Assembly (NCBI GenBank): GCA_934370915.1 | Contig: CAKRNI010000002.1 | Location: forward strand, 1-50,926 | Origin: an uncultured Lachnospiraceae bacterium | Lineage (GTDB): Bacteria > Bacillota > Clostridia > Lachnospirales > Lachnospiraceae | Reading direction: 5' to 3' | Length of the DNA: 50,926 bases | In this document: piece after piece, positions 7,567-15,513 of the stretch | Numbering within the stretch: position 1 is the first letter of the stretch | Layout: each line of letters begins with the position of its first letter | Notes under the pieces: generated by a model | Databases searched by the model: none | Seen by the model: only the letters and a program-made list of their open reading frames with translations | What the model was told of the DNA's origin: nothing | Translations under genes and position numbers: made by a program

Positions 7567-9306
7567 ATGGCTGAGTACTTATCACCCGGCGTATATGTTG
7601 AGGAGTTCGATTCCGGTTCAAAGCCAATGGAAGGCGTTGGAACCAGTACCGCAGGATTTATCGGATTAGCGGAGAGAGGGCCGGTCGAGGGTCTTCCGCA
7701 GCTCGTTACAAACTTTTCCGACTTTAAGAGAAAGTATGGTGGGTATTTATCCGAGAATGAATTTGGCGAATATCGTTTCCTTGCGTACGCAGTAGAACAT
7801 TTCTTTATTAATGGAGGCGCAAGATGCTTTATCGCCCGTGTAGCGCCGGAAGACGCGAAATGTGCGGCAGCAGCTGTTCCGTCAGAGGATGGTGCTGTTC
7901 TGACACTTACCGCGAAGAACCCGGGTATGTGGGGAAATAACATCCGCGCGGTGATCGCTCCGGCGAGCAAGGCGAAGACGCAGATCCTCGAGATCGTTCA
8001 GAATGCGTCCGGAAAAAAATATGTTGTAAAGAACGGTGGAGGATTCAATCCGGGAGATGTTGTAAGTTTTTCTGACGGAGAAAAGCTTGTCTACAACCGT
8101 GTCGTAAAAAATCAGGACAATATTCTTGAGTTTGAAAAAGAGTTTGAAGAAGATGTCGTTGATAAGAATCTGGTTCCGAAGAAAGTGATCAGCACATGTG
8201 AATTCACTCTGGAAGTCAGATATGAGGATCAGACAGAGGTTTACGAGAATGTATCCTTTAATATCGATGCCCCGAACTATATTGAGAAAAAGACCGCGAA
8301 ATCTGACCTGATCGCCGCAGCGTGTGCAGCAGGAGGAGCGGAGATAAAAGCCCCGTTTGACGAGCTTTCTGCTGAGGGGGATGCGGTCGTAAGCGTTTCC
8401 TTTGCCGGTGGAAGCAATGGTTCCGTATCTTCGATCACTGCAGCGGACTTTATCGGATATGACAACGGAGCCAGCAGAAGAAGCGGAATTCAGGCATTTC
8501 TGGATAATGACGTGGTGTCTATTCTGGCAGTTCCGGGTGTTACAGATCCGAATGTACAGCTCACCTTAGTTGCCCACTGTGAAAATCTGGGCAGCAGATT
8601 CGCAGTCCTTGATATGCCGAGGGATGCGAGAAAAGTCGATGACATGATCGCACACCGGGAGATCTTTGACAGCAGCTATGCCGCTTTATATCATCCGTGG
8701 CTTCAGGTCTTTGATCCGCTCGATAAAAAGAATTTCGCGATTCCGCCGTCCGGTTCCATCATGGGAATCTATGCGAGAAGCGACAACAGCCGCGGTGTAC
8801 ACAAAGCGCCTGCAAACGAAGTAGTCCGTGCCTGCGTGGGACTGGACTGCCAGTTTAATAAGGGAGAACAGGATATTCTGAACCCGAAGGGAATCAACCT
8901 GATCCGCGCGTTCCCGGGAATGGGAATCCGCGTATGGGGTGCGAGAACCGTATCCAGCGATCCGTCCTGGAAGTACATCAATGTCCGCCGTCTCTTTATT
9001 TTCATTGAGGAGTCCATTAAGGCGAACACGAACTGGGCTGTATTTGAGCCGAACGATGAGGTACTCTGGGTTCGCGTGAAACGTACGATCGACGTATTCC
9101 TGACCGGAATGTGGCGCGGTGGTTCCTTAGCGGGAAGTGTTCCGTCAGAGGCATTCTTCGTAAACATCGGACGCGACACGATGAGTCAGGACGATATCGA
9201 CAATGGACGTCTTGTATGTGTGATCGGTGTTGCACCTGTGAAACCTGCTGAGTTCGTAATCTTCAGGATTTCTCAGAAAACGAGTGATTCAGGCTCTGCC
9301 GAGTAA
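7567..9306 (+). CDS. Contractile tail sheath protein (Afp2-4/Pvc2-like)
   Basis: Forms the contractile outer tube. The 579 residues begin MAEYLSPGVYVEEF, the typical N-terminal handshake strand of sheath proteins, followed by GFIGLAERGPVEG. The C-terminal domain contains GIRVWGARTVSSD, YINVRRLFIFIEESI, NEVLWVRV-type strands and VIGVAPVKPAEFVIFRI, as in phage tail sheath C-terminal domains. The start was chosen at 7567 by homology (AGGAG 7551-7555, 11-nt spacing); ATG 7558 gives MKV extra but sits only 2 nt from the ribosome site. One sheath gene is present, unlike Afp/PVC with three, so the sheath is probably homopolymeric. The tube gene follows directly. Confidence 0.95.
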   Translation: MAEYLSPGVYVEEFDSGSKPMEGVGTSTAGFIGLAERGPVEGLPQLVTNFSDFKRKYGGYLSENEFGEYRFLAYAVEHFFINGGARCFIARVAPEDAKCAAAAVPSEDGAVLTLTAKNPGMWGNNIRAVIAPASKAKTQILEIVQNASGKKYVVKNGGGFNPGDVVSFSDGEKLVYNRVVKNQDNILEFEKEFEEDVVDKNLVPKKVISTCEFTLEVRYEDQTEVYENVSFNIDAPNYIEKKTAKSDLIAAACAAGGAEIKAPFDELSAEGDAVVSVSFAGGSNGSVSSITAADFIGYDNGASRRSGIQAFLDNDVVSILAVPGVTDPNVQLTLVAHCENLGSRFAVLDMPRDARKVDDMIAHREIFDSSYAALYHPWLQVFDPLDKKNFAIPPSGSIMGIYARSDNSRGVHKAPANEVVRACVGLDCQFNKGEQDILNPKGINLIRAFPGMGIRVWGARTVSSDPSWKYINVRRLFIFIEESIKANTNWAVFEPNDEVLWVRVKRTIDVFLTGMWRGGSLAGSVPSEAFFVNIGRDTMSQDDIDNGRLVCVIGVAPVKPAEFVIFRISQKTSDSGSAE

Positions 9307-9325
9307 TTGAGAGGAGAGATAAGAC

Positions 9326-9751
9326 ATGGCAGGATATCCGCATGGGAAATTTAACTATAAAGTAGAGATTGACGGCCTGGAGGCCGGGGGATTCTCAGAG
9401 GTTACCGGTTTTGACGCGTCCATCGATGTGATCGAATACCGGGAGGGCGATATGACACAGACACCGCTCAAGATACCGGGACTGAAAAAATATGGAAATA
9501 TCACTCTGAAACAGGGGCTTGTAGACTCCATGGTACTTTATGAGTGGATGACAGCAGGACTCGAGGGCGATGTGGAGAGAAAAACACTAACGATCACACT
9601 CTTAGATATCGCGGGAAGCCCGGCTGCTTCCTGGCAGATCATCAACGCATGGCCGGTAAAATATACAGCGCCGGATTTCAACGCGACATCCTCTGAGGTT
9701 GCGATCGAGAGTCTTGAAATCGCCCATGAGGGAATGACAAGAGTCTCATAA
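9326..9751 (+). CDS. Inner tube protein (gp19/Afp1-like)
   Basis: Monomer of the rigid inner tube. The 141-residue sequence begins MAGYPHGKFNYKVEIDGL and contains GGFSEVTGFD, VIEYREGD, KIPGLKKYGNITLK and WQIINAWPVKYTAP, the signature strands of T4-gp19-like tail tube proteins of the eCIS type. The ribosome site GAGAGGAGAG lies 20 nt after the sheath stop. Likely the major tube subunit; a second, divergent tube-fold protein lies at 10515-10994. Confidence 0.95.
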   Translation: MAGYPHGKFNYKVEIDGLEAGGFSEVTGFDASIDVIEYREGDMTQTPLKIPGLKKYGNITLKQGLVDSMVLYEWMTAGLEGDVERKTLTITLLDIAGSPAASWQIINAWPVKYTAPDFNATSSEVAIESLEIAHEGMTRVS

Positions 9752-9891
9752 ATACATAGCGGGAAATGGTAACGGATCCGGTATGACGGAACGTTGCGGA
9801 ACATAAATGTCGGCTGGACTGCAGAAGAAGAAGGAGAGGATCCGGAAATTTTGCGGTCCGGCTGAACCTGCAAGAAAGGGGAACCAGCAAT

Positions 9892-10263
9892 ATGGCATTT
9901 CAGACCGAGTTTACATTTACGCTCCCAAGGGGCTATATCGATGATACGGGAATGATCCACAGGGAAGGGACCATGCGTCTCGCGAATGCGGCGGACGAGA
10001 TCCTTCCGTTGAAGGATCCGAGAGTTCAGCAGAATCCGGGATATCTTACCATTATTCTTCTTGCGAGAGTTATCACGAAACTTGGTTCTCTTCCGGCGGT
10101 GGATACGAGGACGGTAGAGAAATTATTTACGATGGATCTGGCGTATCTTCAGGATCTTTATGAGAGGATCAACACAATGGAGATGCCGACCTACACAGGA
10201 ATCTGTCCGCACTGCGGAAAGGAGATCAGGATCCCGGTAAATTTTATGGAGGCAGGTCAATAG
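9892..10263 (+). CDS. Phage-tail-assembly-type zinc-ribbon protein, candidate tail assembly chaperone (short form)
   Basis: 123 residues: N-terminal FTLPRGYIDDTGMIHREGTMRLANAADEI region, a helical middle, and a half zinc ribbon CPHCGK near residue 104. It matches the small 'phage tail assembly protein' that follows the tube gene in eCIS loci. The start follows GAAAGGGG. A 140-nt gap precedes it, where I see no gene with a ribosome site. Near its end the 0-frame codons GTA AAT TTT form A-AAT-TTT (10239-10245), a canonical -1 slippery heptamer, and the -1 frame reads straight into the DUF6760 coding sequence. It may therefore make a 123-residue protein and a 182-residue frameshift product, like lambda G/GT or P2 E/E'. 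The chaperone role is inferred from that architecture and position. Confidence 0.8.
   Translation: MAFQTEFTFTLPRGYIDDTGMIHREGTMRLANAADEILPLKDPRVQQNPGYLTIILLARVITKLGSLPAVDTRTVEKLFTMDLAYLQDLYERINTMEMPTYTGICPHCGKEIRIPVNFMEAGQ
10239..10245 (+). promoter_or_regulatory. Candidate programmed -1 frameshift site (A-AAT-TTT)
   Basis: Heptamer AAATTTT in the X-XXY-YYZ register of the zinc-ribbon gene (codons AAT 10240-10242, TTT 10243-10245). Slippage by -1 continues as TAT GGA GGC and runs 64 codons to TAA 10437-10439, through DUF6760. The 0-frame stop TAG is at 10261-10263. I see no strong downstream hairpin by eye. Confidence 0.6.
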
Positions 10264-10439
10264 AGACGTATCCGGCGGACAAAATCTACAAGGAAGCGGC
10301 ATTTCTGGCCTATTACCTCCACTGGTCCCATGATGACATTATGGAGATGAGCCATTTGGACCGGATCCGGTGGTGCAGTGAGGTGTCGGGAATCAACAGC
10401 CGACTGAATGATGAGCCGGAAAATGTATTTAAGATCTAA
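10260..10439 (+). CDS. DUF6760 small CIS protein, no canonical start codon; possibly the frameshift extension of the preceding gene
   Basis: 59 codons if counted from the ATA at 10260. Recognisable DUF6760: YPADKIYKEAAFLAYYLHW, then DRIRWCSEVSGINSRLNDE, the short helical protein found between tube genes of many eCIS. The frame is open from 10164 and has no ATG, GTG or TTG. Two expression routes are possible: an ATA start with GGAGG 7 nt upstream (10248-10252), overlapping the upstream TAG; or -1 frameshifting at 10239-10245, giving a 182-residue fusion with the zinc-ribbon protein. I favour frameshifting on the basis of the perfectly framed heptamer. A sequencing error (ATG read as ATA) cannot be excluded. 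Standard gene callers would miss this gene. Confidence 0.75.
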   Translation: METYPADKIYKEAAFLAYYLHWSHDDIMEMSHLDRIRWCSEVSGINSRLNDEPENVFKI

Positions 10440-10467
10440 GACCTGCGGCTTTGCCTGAGAGGAGTTC

Positions 10468-10512
10468 ATGAGAAATTGCTGGTATCAGATCCGGCAGATG
10501 ACAGGAGGGTAA
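10468..10512 (+). CDS. 14-codon mini-ORF upstream of the second tube gene (possible coupling leader)
   Basis: ATG at 10468, AGAGGAG at 10458-10464 (short 3-nt spacing), encodes MRNCWYQIRQMTGG, stop at 10510-10512. Its last codons contain the AGGAGGG ribosome site of the next gene, whose ATG is 3 nt after the stop. It may serve to couple translation rather than make a functional peptide. Low certainty. Confidence 0.3.
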   Translation: MRNCWYQIRQMTGG

Positions 10513-10514
10513 AT

Positions 10515-10994
10515 ATGCTGGGACATGGCTTAGGAAGCTGGGCAGATCTGTGTGATAATTTTTCCTTCCGCGTGTTTATTGATAATCAGGAATTTGGTTT
10601 TTCCAGAGTAATGAATCTGGAGCAGGATCAGGAGGTCGAAGAATTTCAGGTCGGCGGAATGAATTTTGCGCCCCATATCGCGGTATCACCGAATAAAAAG
10701 GGCGGGCGGCTGATTCTGGAAAAGGGAAAATGTTTTTCTTCCGGTCAGAAGCAGATCAAAAACTGGAGAGCCGGTTACCGGATCAACAGCCTGATTGATG
10801 TGTTCATATATGACCGTTCCGGATCATTTGCCGGTTCCTATGGGATCAATGGCGGAGTGATCGTAAAGTGGGAGGTTTCAGGACTGGACGGGCTTGGAAA
10901 TGAACTGCTGATCCAGAAGTTTGAGATCGCGCATGCCGGTGTGCAGATGGGAGACGCAAGGACAGGCGGAACGGGGGCTTCTTTCCGTGGATGA
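10515..10994 (+). CDS. Second tube-fold protein (gp19-like, Afp5-like tube initiator candidate)
   Basis: 159 residues of tube-protein fold: DNFSFRVFIDNQEFGFSRVMNLEQDQEVEEFQVGG, GGRLILEKGK and a C-terminal LLIQKFEIAHAGVQMGD strand. It differs from the major tube protein by an N-terminal extension (MLGHGLGSWADLC) and is encoded after the assembly proteins, so it probably builds a specialised ring such as the tube-baseplate adaptor (role of Afp5). The start is at 10515, with AGGAGGG at 10503-10509 and 5-nt spacing; an in-frame TTG at 10476 is rejected because it lacks a ribosome site. Confidence 0.85.
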   Translation: MLGHGLGSWADLCDNFSFRVFIDNQEFGFSRVMNLEQDQEVEEFQVGGMNFAPHIAVSPNKKGGRLILEKGKCFSSGQKQIKNWRAGYRINSLIDVFIYDRSGSFAGSYGINGGVIVKWEVSGLDGLGNELLIQKFEIAHAGVQMGDARTGGTGASFRG

Positions 10995-11038
10995 TTATAG
11001 AAGCAAAAAAAGGATCGATCTATAAAAAAGCGTGGTGA
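10991..11038 (+). CDS. 15-codon mini-ORF overlapping the second tube gene stop
   Basis: ATGA overlap: ATG 10991 overlaps the TGA stop at 10992-10994. Encodes MIIEAKKGSIYKKAW and stops at 11036-11038, 4 nt before the ATG of the 1231-residue gene, which itself has a poor ribosome site. It could pass ribosomes from the tube gene to the large gene by termination-reinitiation. Low certainty as a functional peptide. Confidence 0.3.
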   Translation: MIIEAKKGSIYKKAW

Positions 11039-11042
11039 TCGG

Positions 11043-14000
11043 ATGAGAGACAGGCTATGGAGGATACGGCGGACGCCGCAGAAATTCCATTATCTTGACT
11101 GGTGTGAAAAAATTAAAGAAAAATATTCTTCGAGAGAGGAATATGGGTTCGCCGGAGCGACACTGACATTTTTGCAGGGAGAGAAAGAATCTGAGCAAAA
11201 AAAGAGCGGTGAAGAGCGCCGGCTGATGTTGTTTTTTCAGAATCTCATTTTTTGCTGGCAAAATTCCATCGGAGTGAAGATATCTATCGGAAATGCGCGG
11301 ATTCTGGAAGAAAGCGTCCGGACTGCGTTGGAGCTCTCGATGAAAAATCTTTCCATGGAAGAAGAAAAAAGGTTTTCGTGCGAGGTGAAGATCGCCAGGG
11401 ATCTTCTGGCTGGAAAAGAGAGAACGGAAGCAGAAATGCGGGAGAGCACGGTATTCTGCCGTTGGCAGGATGGATTCAGTTGGGAGGAGATCAGCGGGAT
11501 CCGGGAAATACGGGAATACACGAACAGCCAGAAAAAGACATTGGAGATCCGCCGGGAGACTGCACGGATCAGGAGCACGGGACTTACAGGATATTTGGAA
11601 GAACTGCAGGAAAGTGCGGAAAGAAGTACAGACAGAAGTACGGAAAGAAGTACGGAAACAGCTTCAGGCAGAAGTATGGCAGAACTTCCGGAGAGCCGCA
11701 TGGTGTATCTGGAACCGGGAGAAGGAAAAAAAGATTCCGCAATGGAATCCAGGGAAACCACTGAGGTTATAAAAAATATTGAACGGTTCCGAAAAGAGAC
11801 AGCGATACAGAGAGAAAAACTGACGGAAGCGGAGAAAAAACTTCAGACAGAACGCGTCGAGGCAGAAGCACGGATCTTAGAGAGAGAAAGACAGATAGAG
11901 AAGGAACTGCAGATAGAGAAGAAGAGACAGGCAGAGCCGGAACTGCAGTCAGAGAATCAGAGACAGACCGAGAGAAAACTGCGGTCAGGGAAGGAAAATC
12001 AGGCAGAAGAAAAACGGTTGTCGGATAGCCGGAAACAGCCGGAAAGAGAAGTGCAGTCGGATAGCCGGAAACAGCCGGAAAGAGAAGCGCAGTCGGAGAG
12101 CCGGGAACAGCCGGAAAGAGAAGCGCAGTCGGAGAGCCGGAAACAGCTGGAAAGAGAAGCACAGTCGGAGAGCCGGGAACAGCCGGAAAGAGAAGCACAG
12201 TCGGATAGCCGGGAACACCCGGAAGGAGAACCGCAGTCAGAGAAAGAAAGGCAGATAGAGTCGGAAATTCATCTACAGGAAAAGAAAGAAGAATTGCAGA
12301 CTGAATTCCGAAAACAGATAGAAACAGAACTCCGGCGGGAAAGAGATTCCCAGAAAGAAGATTTGATCCAGAGGGAAGGACGGTTTCTGCTATTTTCCGA
12401 AAATACAGATGAGTATGCAGAAACTGATATGCAGGCGGAACCGGCGGGAAATGAACAGCTGGAGATGCCGGAGAGCCATCTTGTGTACCTGACACAGACG
12501 GAAAAACAGGAAGAGACACCAGGAGTGGGAACTCTGAAAACGGAAGAAACCATTCTCCAGGCCAGCAGCCGGATGCGGGAAGAAAAACGAGAGCTGGAAG
12601 ATAGGACAAGGCAGTTCGAGTCGAAAAAAAAGCAGCTGGAAGAAAAGCTGTATAAGACAGAAAAGATCCTGCGGACCGAGAAACAGAGAGAGATAGACAA
12701 TGTTCAGCGGATCGAGAAACAGCTGGAGACCGAGAGAATTCGACAGTCGGAAAAACTGCGTGAGTTGGAAAGACTTCAGCAGTCGGAAAAACTGCATGAA
12801 CTGGAAAGACTTCAAAAGAAAGAAAAAATTTCCGAATTAGAAAAACGATATCAGCTGGAGCAACATCAGGCGGAACAACTACTGACACTGCAGCAGAAAC
12901 AAGATACAGAAAAGCAGCAGGAGACTGAAAAAAGGCAGCAGGTCGAAAAACTACTGGAGATTGAAAGACAGCAGCAGATAGATCACCGGTCAGAACCCAA
13001 AAAAACTTACCAGTTTGAGAGAGTGTTGGAAACAGAGAAATTTCAGCAGGAGGTTGAAAAAGAGCGGCAGGAGAAAAAGAAACTTGAATCAGAGTTCATA
13101 CAGCAGACAGGAAAAAAATCAGAACTGGAATTCCTGCAGCAGTTAGGAAAAAATTCGGAATCACAGTCTGAAATTGACCGGGAGAGCCAATGGGAAAAGC
13201 AACTGGAACTGGAACAAGCACCACTTCCGGAATTGCCGGAGGCACAGCTAATCTACAGGAATCAGGAAAATCAGTCAGGTTCTTTACCAATGGACAGATC
13301 GTCAGATCAGGATCAGACGCTCAGTCAGCAAGATCGTCTGGAGCAGTTTTTGCCGATGACGGCAGCCGGAAAATCGGCGCTGGTGGAACAAAAAATTATA
13401 AATGAGCGGACAAATGTTATTTTAAAAAGTCTGCTGTCTGAAAAAATATGGAGAATCACAGAGAGTGCTGTTACGGACACAGTCGGAAAATCGGAAAGAG
13501 GAACTGTGGGCGAGAGTAGAGATGATCCTTATGGAAATGAAACTATAAAGCTGACAGACCGGATTCAGCCATGGCAGGTTGGTGGCACCCCCCGCCAATC
13601 TGAATTCCAGTTAAGGCACGCTGGCAGCGGGTTCCATCAGCTGTCTGAATTTCAGCCAAGTGCAAGGCAACCGGATACGATCATAAATCTTCTGACCTCT
13701 ATAAATCGACCGGATAATAAAACAAAACTTCAGGTACTCATGAGCAGACAGGAGAATCAGACGAAGCTTCGGACGGTCATGAACGATCTGGGTAATGCAG
13801 AAAAAGTCCGGAGTCTTACAGAGTATCCGGAAAGTATAACGAAATTTCATACACTTATGAGCCACCCGGAAAACGCGGCTAAATTTAAGACAGTTACCGC
13901 TCAAGCTGAGAATACAACAAAGTTTCGGACGATTATGAGTCGATCAGAAAGCGCAGCCGGATCTCAGTCAGGCGCGAATCCTATGTCAGGTGCGAATCCT

Positions 14001-14738
14001 ATGTTGGCCGTAGCCAGCCGGATATCGGAATCAGGTGGATATCCATCAAATTCAGGATACTCGGAAATCCTGCCCGGCATCACAAGATTCCGCACGAGAC
14101 GCGGTGCCCCGGGAACTATCACGGAGATCCGCATGATATCGGGGATCCGGCCTGCTGTGCAGATCCTCAAGACGGAAAATGACCGGTCGAGGGTCAGCCA
14201 GAGCTTTGCAGGAACTGAACACTTAAGAAGCGCCCAGAACTTTGCAGGAATCGATCATTTAAGAGCAGCTCAGGACCTTGCTGGAATTCATCCACTAAGA
14301 GTACTCCACAGATTTTCCGACATGAATCCGGCAAACAGCCCCCGGAACATGAATGGATCCGATCCGGAAATGATCCATATCCCGGATCTGGCCGGAGCCG
14401 TGAAAATCCAGTACGCAGATCATGGAAAGCACAGACAGGATCAGACAGCCTCAAATTCTGATGTCTTAGCAATGTCCGCAAAACTCACGCAGACAAGGGA
14501 AGAGACGAGAATCCTTAAACGTGATTCCGGATTTACAAGATCGACGCTCATAGAGCAGGAAAAGAAGATCAACGGACTCCGTCAGGAACTTCGCGAACAG
14601 ATGCAGACAGTAAACGAAGAAGTAAAGCGTCTGATAAACACTCAAAAACAGGATGCATCCGTCCGGAATATGGCGGACCGTGTCATGAAGGAACTGCAGA
14701 AACAGTTCCGCACGGAGAAGATCCGCCGGGGTTATTAA
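11043..14738 (+). CDS. Giant Gln/Glu-rich coiled-coil repeat protein, candidate tape measure
   Basis: 1231 residues, no recognised domain in the N-terminal 180 (MRDRLWRIRRTPQKFHYLDWCEKIKEKY at the start is more ordered), then very long Gln/Glu/Lys/Arg-rich coiled coil. Internal repeats: six 12-residue units (327-398), six 13-residue units ending KLxxxM or KFxTxM (888-965), three 12-residue units of type xFAGxxHLRxA (1053-1088), and an LPESxxVYL motif at about 215, 475 and 731. The C-terminus (1140-1231) is coiled coil. Its place between tube/assembly genes and the LysM/baseplate hub is where phages keep the tape measure, and no other tape measure is seen in the locus. There are no obvious long hydrophobic segments. 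Alternatives: scaffold or fibre. The ribosome site is weak and the gene may be coupled to the 15-codon ORF before it. Coding is clear; function is inferred. Confidence 0.8.
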   Translation: MRDRLWRIRRTPQKFHYLDWCEKIKEKYSSREEYGFAGATLTFLQGEKESEQKKSGEERRLMLFFQNLIFCWQNSIGVKISIGNARILEESVRTALELSMKNLSMEEEKRFSCEVKIARDLLAGKERTEAEMRESTVFCRWQDGFSWEEISGIREIREYTNSQKKTLEIRRETARIRSTGLTGYLEELQESAERSTDRSTERSTETASGRSMAELPESRMVYLEPGEGKKDSAMESRETTEVIKNIERFRKETAIQREKLTEAEKKLQTERVEAEARILERERQIEKELQIEKKRQAEPELQSENQRQTERKLRSGKENQAEEKRLSDSRKQPEREVQSDSRKQPEREAQSESREQPEREAQSESRKQLEREAQSESREQPEREAQSDSREHPEGEPQSEKERQIESEIHLQEKKEELQTEFRKQIETELRRERDSQKEDLIQREGRFLLFSENTDEYAETDMQAEPAGNEQLEMPESHLVYLTQTEKQEETPGVGTLKTEETILQASSRMREEKRELEDRTRQFESKKKQLEEKLYKTEKILRTEKQREIDNVQRIEKQLETERIRQSEKLRELERLQQSEKLHELERLQKKEKISELEKRYQLEQHQAEQLLTLQQKQDTEKQQETEKRQQVEKLLEIERQQQIDHRSEPKKTYQFERVLETEKFQQEVEKERQEKKKLESEFIQQTGKKSELEFLQQLGKNSESQSEIDRESQWEKQLELEQAPLPELPEAQLIYRNQENQSGSLPMDRSSDQDQTLSQQDRLEQFLPMTAAGKSALVEQKIINERTNVILKSLLSEKIWRITESAVTDTVGKSERGTVGESRDDPYGNETIKLTDRIQPWQVGGTPRQSEFQLRHAGSGFHQLSEFQPSARQPDTIINLLTSINRPDNKTKLQVLMSRQENQTKLRTVMNDLGNAEKVRSLTEYPESITKFHTLMSHPENAAKFKTVTAQAENTTKFRTIMSRSESAAGSQSGANPMSGANPMLAVASRISESGGYPSNSGYSEILPGITRFRTRRGAPGTITEIRMISGIRPAVQILKTENDRSRVSQSFAGTEHLRSAQNFAGIDHLRAAQDLAGIHPLRVLHRFSDMNPANSPRNMNGSDPEMIHIPDLAGAVKIQYADHGKHRQDQTASNSDVLAMSAKLTQTREETRILKRDSGFTRSTLIEQEKKINGLRQELREQMQTVNEEVKRLINTQKQDASVRNMADRVMKELQKQFRTEKIRRGY
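12021..12236 (+). repeat. Six in-frame 36-bp tandem repeats inside the candidate tape measure
   Basis: Six head-to-tail 36-bp units encoding 12-residue variants of SDSRKQPEREVQ. The first four to five differ at only a few bases, indicating recent slippage or unequal crossover; more degenerate units precede and follow. No spacers. Confidence 0.95.
13704..13937 (+). repeat. Six 39-bp (13-residue) diverged tandem repeats
   Basis: Units such as SRQENQTKLRTVM, EYPESITKFHTLM and AQAENTTKFRTIM repeat every 13 residues. Conserved positions are Asn/Ser at 5, Lys at 8, a hydrophobic residue at 9 and Met or Thr at 13. DNA identity is low, so this is an old repeat kept by protein selection. Confidence 0.85.
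14199..14306 (+). repeat. Three 36-bp (12-residue) repeats of type QxFAGxxHLRxA
   Basis: Units QSFAGTEHLRSA, QNFAGIDHLRAA and QDLAGIHPLRVL, with a degenerate fourth unit up to about 14342. Same 12-residue period as the 12021 array but unrelated in sequence. Confidence 0.85.
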
Positions 14739-14831
14739 AGCAGGAAAAACGACAAAGCAGGCAGAAGAACAAATACCGGTGCATATAAAGCGCAGGAGCA
14801 ACTGCAGAATATCAGGGAAAGGAGCGGAACG

Positions 14832-15467
14832 ATGGGATACGAGAAAGCAGTACTGATTCCCGAGGACGGGAAAAAGGAGATCAAGGTCCAGTTCAATCCG
14901 GCAGAGTACAACCTTTCCAGAAGTACAACCTACGCCGAAAAAAAAGTTCTGGGTCTGGATGATCCATTTACCCAGTATATCGCCGGGGAAGCTGAGACAT
15001 TAAAGATTACGCTGATGTTTGATACGTATATGCCTCCCGGAGAAAAAAACGCGGAGGAGAGCGGATCGGATGTGAGATTCCAGACAGAAAAAATCGCGAA
15101 GCTGATGGAACTGGATCCGAAAAAACACCGGCCGCCCAAAGTCACATTCCGCTATGGTTCTCTGATATTCAGCGGTGTGATCACGGAATTGAACCAGACA
15201 TTTACGATGTTTCTGGCGAACGGAATGCCGGTCAGGGCGAAACTGGAAGTTACATTCCGCTCGCTGGGAAAAGAAAATACCCATGTTCCGTTAGAATCCC
15301 CGGACAGGACGAAATGCCGGACGCTTTATGAAGGCCAGAGTCTGTGGGGGCTTGCTTATGAAGAATATGGAGATCCGGAAAAGTGGAAGGAGATTGCAAG
15401 GGAAAACCATATTACCAATCCGCTGCAGGTAAAACCGGGACAGGTGTTAAGACTGCCAGCCCTGTAA
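14832..15467 (+). CDS. LysM-domain baseplate/hub protein (Afp7-like)
   Basis: 211 residues. Residues 1-150 are the conserved CIS region: KEIKVQFNPAEYNLSRS, then LKITLMFDTY and FSGVITELNQTFTMFLANGMPVRAKLEVTF. Residues 163-210 are a LysM domain (TLYEGQSLWGLAYEEYGDPEKWKEIA, NPLQVKPGQVLRLP). In Afp/PVC the equivalent protein joins the tube to the spike hub; the LysM is a structural part rather than a secreted wall-binding module here. The start is ATG after AAAGGAG (14818-14824). Its upstream 16-nt leader (ATATCAGGGAAAGGAG) is repeated before the next gene. Confidence 0.92.
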   Translation: MGYEKAVLIPEDGKKEIKVQFNPAEYNLSRSTTYAEKKVLGLDDPFTQYIAGEAETLKITLMFDTYMPPGEKNAEESGSDVRFQTEKIAKLMELDPKKHRPPKVTFRYGSLIFSGVITELNQTFTMFLANGMPVRAKLEVTFRSLGKENTHVPLESPDRTKCRTLYEGQSLWGLAYEEYGDPEKWKEIARENHITNPLQVKPGQVLRLPAL

Positions 15468-15513
15468 AACCGGAAACAGGAGCAGAAAGATATCAGGGAA
15501 AGGAGGCGGCTTC

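Noticed and set aside
9752..9891. Small ORF (ATG 9807) before the zinc-ribbon gene
   Set aside because: No ribosome site, overlaps the next gene out of frame, and no protein-like sequence that I recognise.
12021..12236. Regular 36-bp repeats suggesting a CRISPR array
   Set aside because: Units are contiguous without spacers, keep an open reading frame (12 codons each) and sit in a 1231-residue coding sequence; no cas genes.
11767..12888. 373-codon ORF on the minus strand
   Set aside because: It lies fully inside the 1231-residue gene; its length is an artefact of the repetitive, stop-poor sequence, and there is no ribosome site.
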